The position numbers were made by a program, and so were the translations under genes. This document shows, one piece after another, positions 22,235-22,952 of a stretch of 22,952 nt of DNA (position 1 is its first letter; every line of letters begins with the position of its first letter). Source of the DNA: DATBMY01 sp036554605 (GTDB lineage: Bacteria > Acidobacteriota > Blastocatellia > UBA7656); the NCBI GenBank assembly GCA_036554605.1, contig DATBMY010000262.1, forward strand, positions 1 to 22,952. Reading direction: 5' to 3'. A model generated the notes under the pieces. That model saw only the letters and a list, made by a program, of their open reading frames with translations, was not told the origin of the DNA and searched no databases.

Positions 22235-22952
22235 TCACTTTCCAAGCATCCAGCTTGACGGGGGCGACCACGAGCCCGGCGCTCTTCGCGCGGGCAACGC
22301 GGGCACGCGTATCTCTCCGCCGGGCCAGGATCGTATCTCCGATCCGCCGATAAAAAACCTCGGCCCGATATGCAGCGGGTGTACATGGTCGCCTATGAAT
22401 TCGCGCTCGTCTTCCAGGGCCTCGCGCAGCACTTCGGGCAGGTAATGGACAAGCCCTATGGCCGCGACTTTTCCGCCCGCCTCGCGCAGCAACCGCATAA
22501 GCTCGTTTCTGATATGCTCGGGCAGCCCCGCCACCATCTCTTCGGTAAGCTCCCCGCCCGCGCCCGCAATCATCACCGCCGCGCGCAGCGCCTCGGGCAT
22601 ATTGTAGATCACCTGGGCGAGCTTATCGGCTTCCGCCTCGGTCCCGGGCATCGCGGCGACCGTCAGGTCCAGCGACCGGTCGGCGGCAAAGCCCGATGCT
22701 TCTATCACATCTATAAACTCCGGAGGGCTCAGACGGTACTGGGGCTCTTCGGCCGTCTCGGGTGAGACGGTCCCGCTCGGCGTGCGCACGCGGTTAGATC
22801 GCACGACCGGGATAAAGCCGTGTTCGGGCGAGCGCATGCCTATCTCGAAGTCGTATTCGCGGTCCGGGAAGACCATCATCCAGTAGCGGCCGCGGCGCGC
22901 GACTTCGAAGTAGGCAAGGCCGCCTTTCAGGTCCGTAAGCTTGAGCGTGACC
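22235..22952 (-). CDS. DUF4912 domain protein, 5'-truncated by the window edge; possible C-terminal frameshift
   Basis: The frame is open through 22952, so the N-terminus lies outside the window; an internal ATG at 22879 is not the true start. The visible start (VTLKLTDLKGGLAYFEVARRGRYW) and then FIPVVRSNRVRTPSG match the DUF4912 fold, with its conserved Ser-Asn and Thr-Pro. A helical part of about 100 residues follows, then GPRFFIGGSEIRSWPGGE. DUF4912 proteins often neighbour GH57 and glycogen genes; their role is unknown, perhaps carbohydrate binding or regulation. The present frame ends at TGA 22235 with an odd tail (APGSWSPPSSWMLGK). Another frame from about 22295 gives SAGLVVAPVKLDAWKV and ends in TAATG overlapping the GH57 start, which suggests a frameshift or sequence error. 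Confidence 0.75.
   Translation of the reverse strand, partial: VTLKLTDLKGGLAYFEVARRGRYWMMVFPDREYDFEIGMRSPEHGFIPVVRSNRVRTPSGTVSPETAEEPQYRLSPPEFIDVIEASGFAADRSLDLTVAAMPGTEAEADKLAQVIYNMPEALRAAVMIAGAGGELTEEMVAGLPEHIRNELMRLLREAGGKVAAIGLVHYLPEVLREALEDEREFIGDHVHPLHIGPRFFIGGSEIRSWPGGEIRVPALPARRAPGSWSPPSSWMLGK

Noticed and set aside
1..22952. CRISPR array, IS element, tRNA or rRNA
   Set aside because: No regularly spaced repeats, transposase motifs or conserved RNA sequences were seen on reading both strands.

Overview
The window reads as chromosomal DNA of a GC-rich bacterium, most likely an Acidobacteriota member of the Blastocatellia type. The main clue is the Ser/Thr kinase with a TolB-like domain and TPR repeats, whose N-terminus around ISHYRI is typical of that group. 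A CruF-containing carotenoid cluster and a GH57 branching enzyme next to a DUF4912 protein are compatible with this. The taxonomic call is an inference from gene style; there is no rRNA or other marker. Coding density is high, Ile ATA codons are common, and no IS element, tRNA, rRNA or CRISPR array was found.

Region 1 (1-7786, + strand): a seven-gene carotenoid operon. The order is phytoene synthase, phytoene desaturase, an alpha/beta hydrolase with a Cys in the nucleophile elbow, a GGPP-type prenyl synthase, a GT2 glycosyltransferase, a second CrtI-like desaturase (CrtD type) and the hydratase CruF. Gaps are 2-16 nt and one junction overlaps. A TTGACA-N17-TAGATT promoter lies just upstream. 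Together the genes suggest GGPP to phytoene to lycopene, then 1'-hydroxylation, 3',4'-desaturation and glycosylation, with no cyclase in the cluster.

Region 2 (7801-9905): a convergent Ada-type repair protein/regulator (-) and, divergent from it, an EamA/DMT transporter (+).

Region 3 (9902-12995, - strand): an NTF2-like exported protein, then a DUF2318 Cys-rich membrane-anchored protein, a MacB/FtsX-type permease and its ATPase. DUF2318 plus FtsX plus ATPase recalls the accessory half of the Campylobacter P19 iron-uptake locus, here without FTR1 or P19. A perfect REP-like palindrome lies between the first two genes.

Region 4 (13178-16562): an MscS-type channel (+), convergent with a kinase/TolB-like/TPR protein (-) that carries HCD instead of HRD in its catalytic loop.

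Region 5 (16806-19800, - strand): an arsenic operon of acr3, a conserved-looking 78-residue Cys-rich ORF, arsM and thioredoxin-type arsC. No arsR is present. A near-consensus sigma70 promoter (TTGACA-N17-TATGAT) overlapped by inverted repeats lies upstream.

Region 6 (20125-22952): a small exported Arg/Asp-rich protein (+), a strong hairpin terminator, a GH57 glycogen branching enzyme (-) and a DUF4912 protein (-) that runs off the window. The C-terminus of the DUF4912 protein looks frameshifted.
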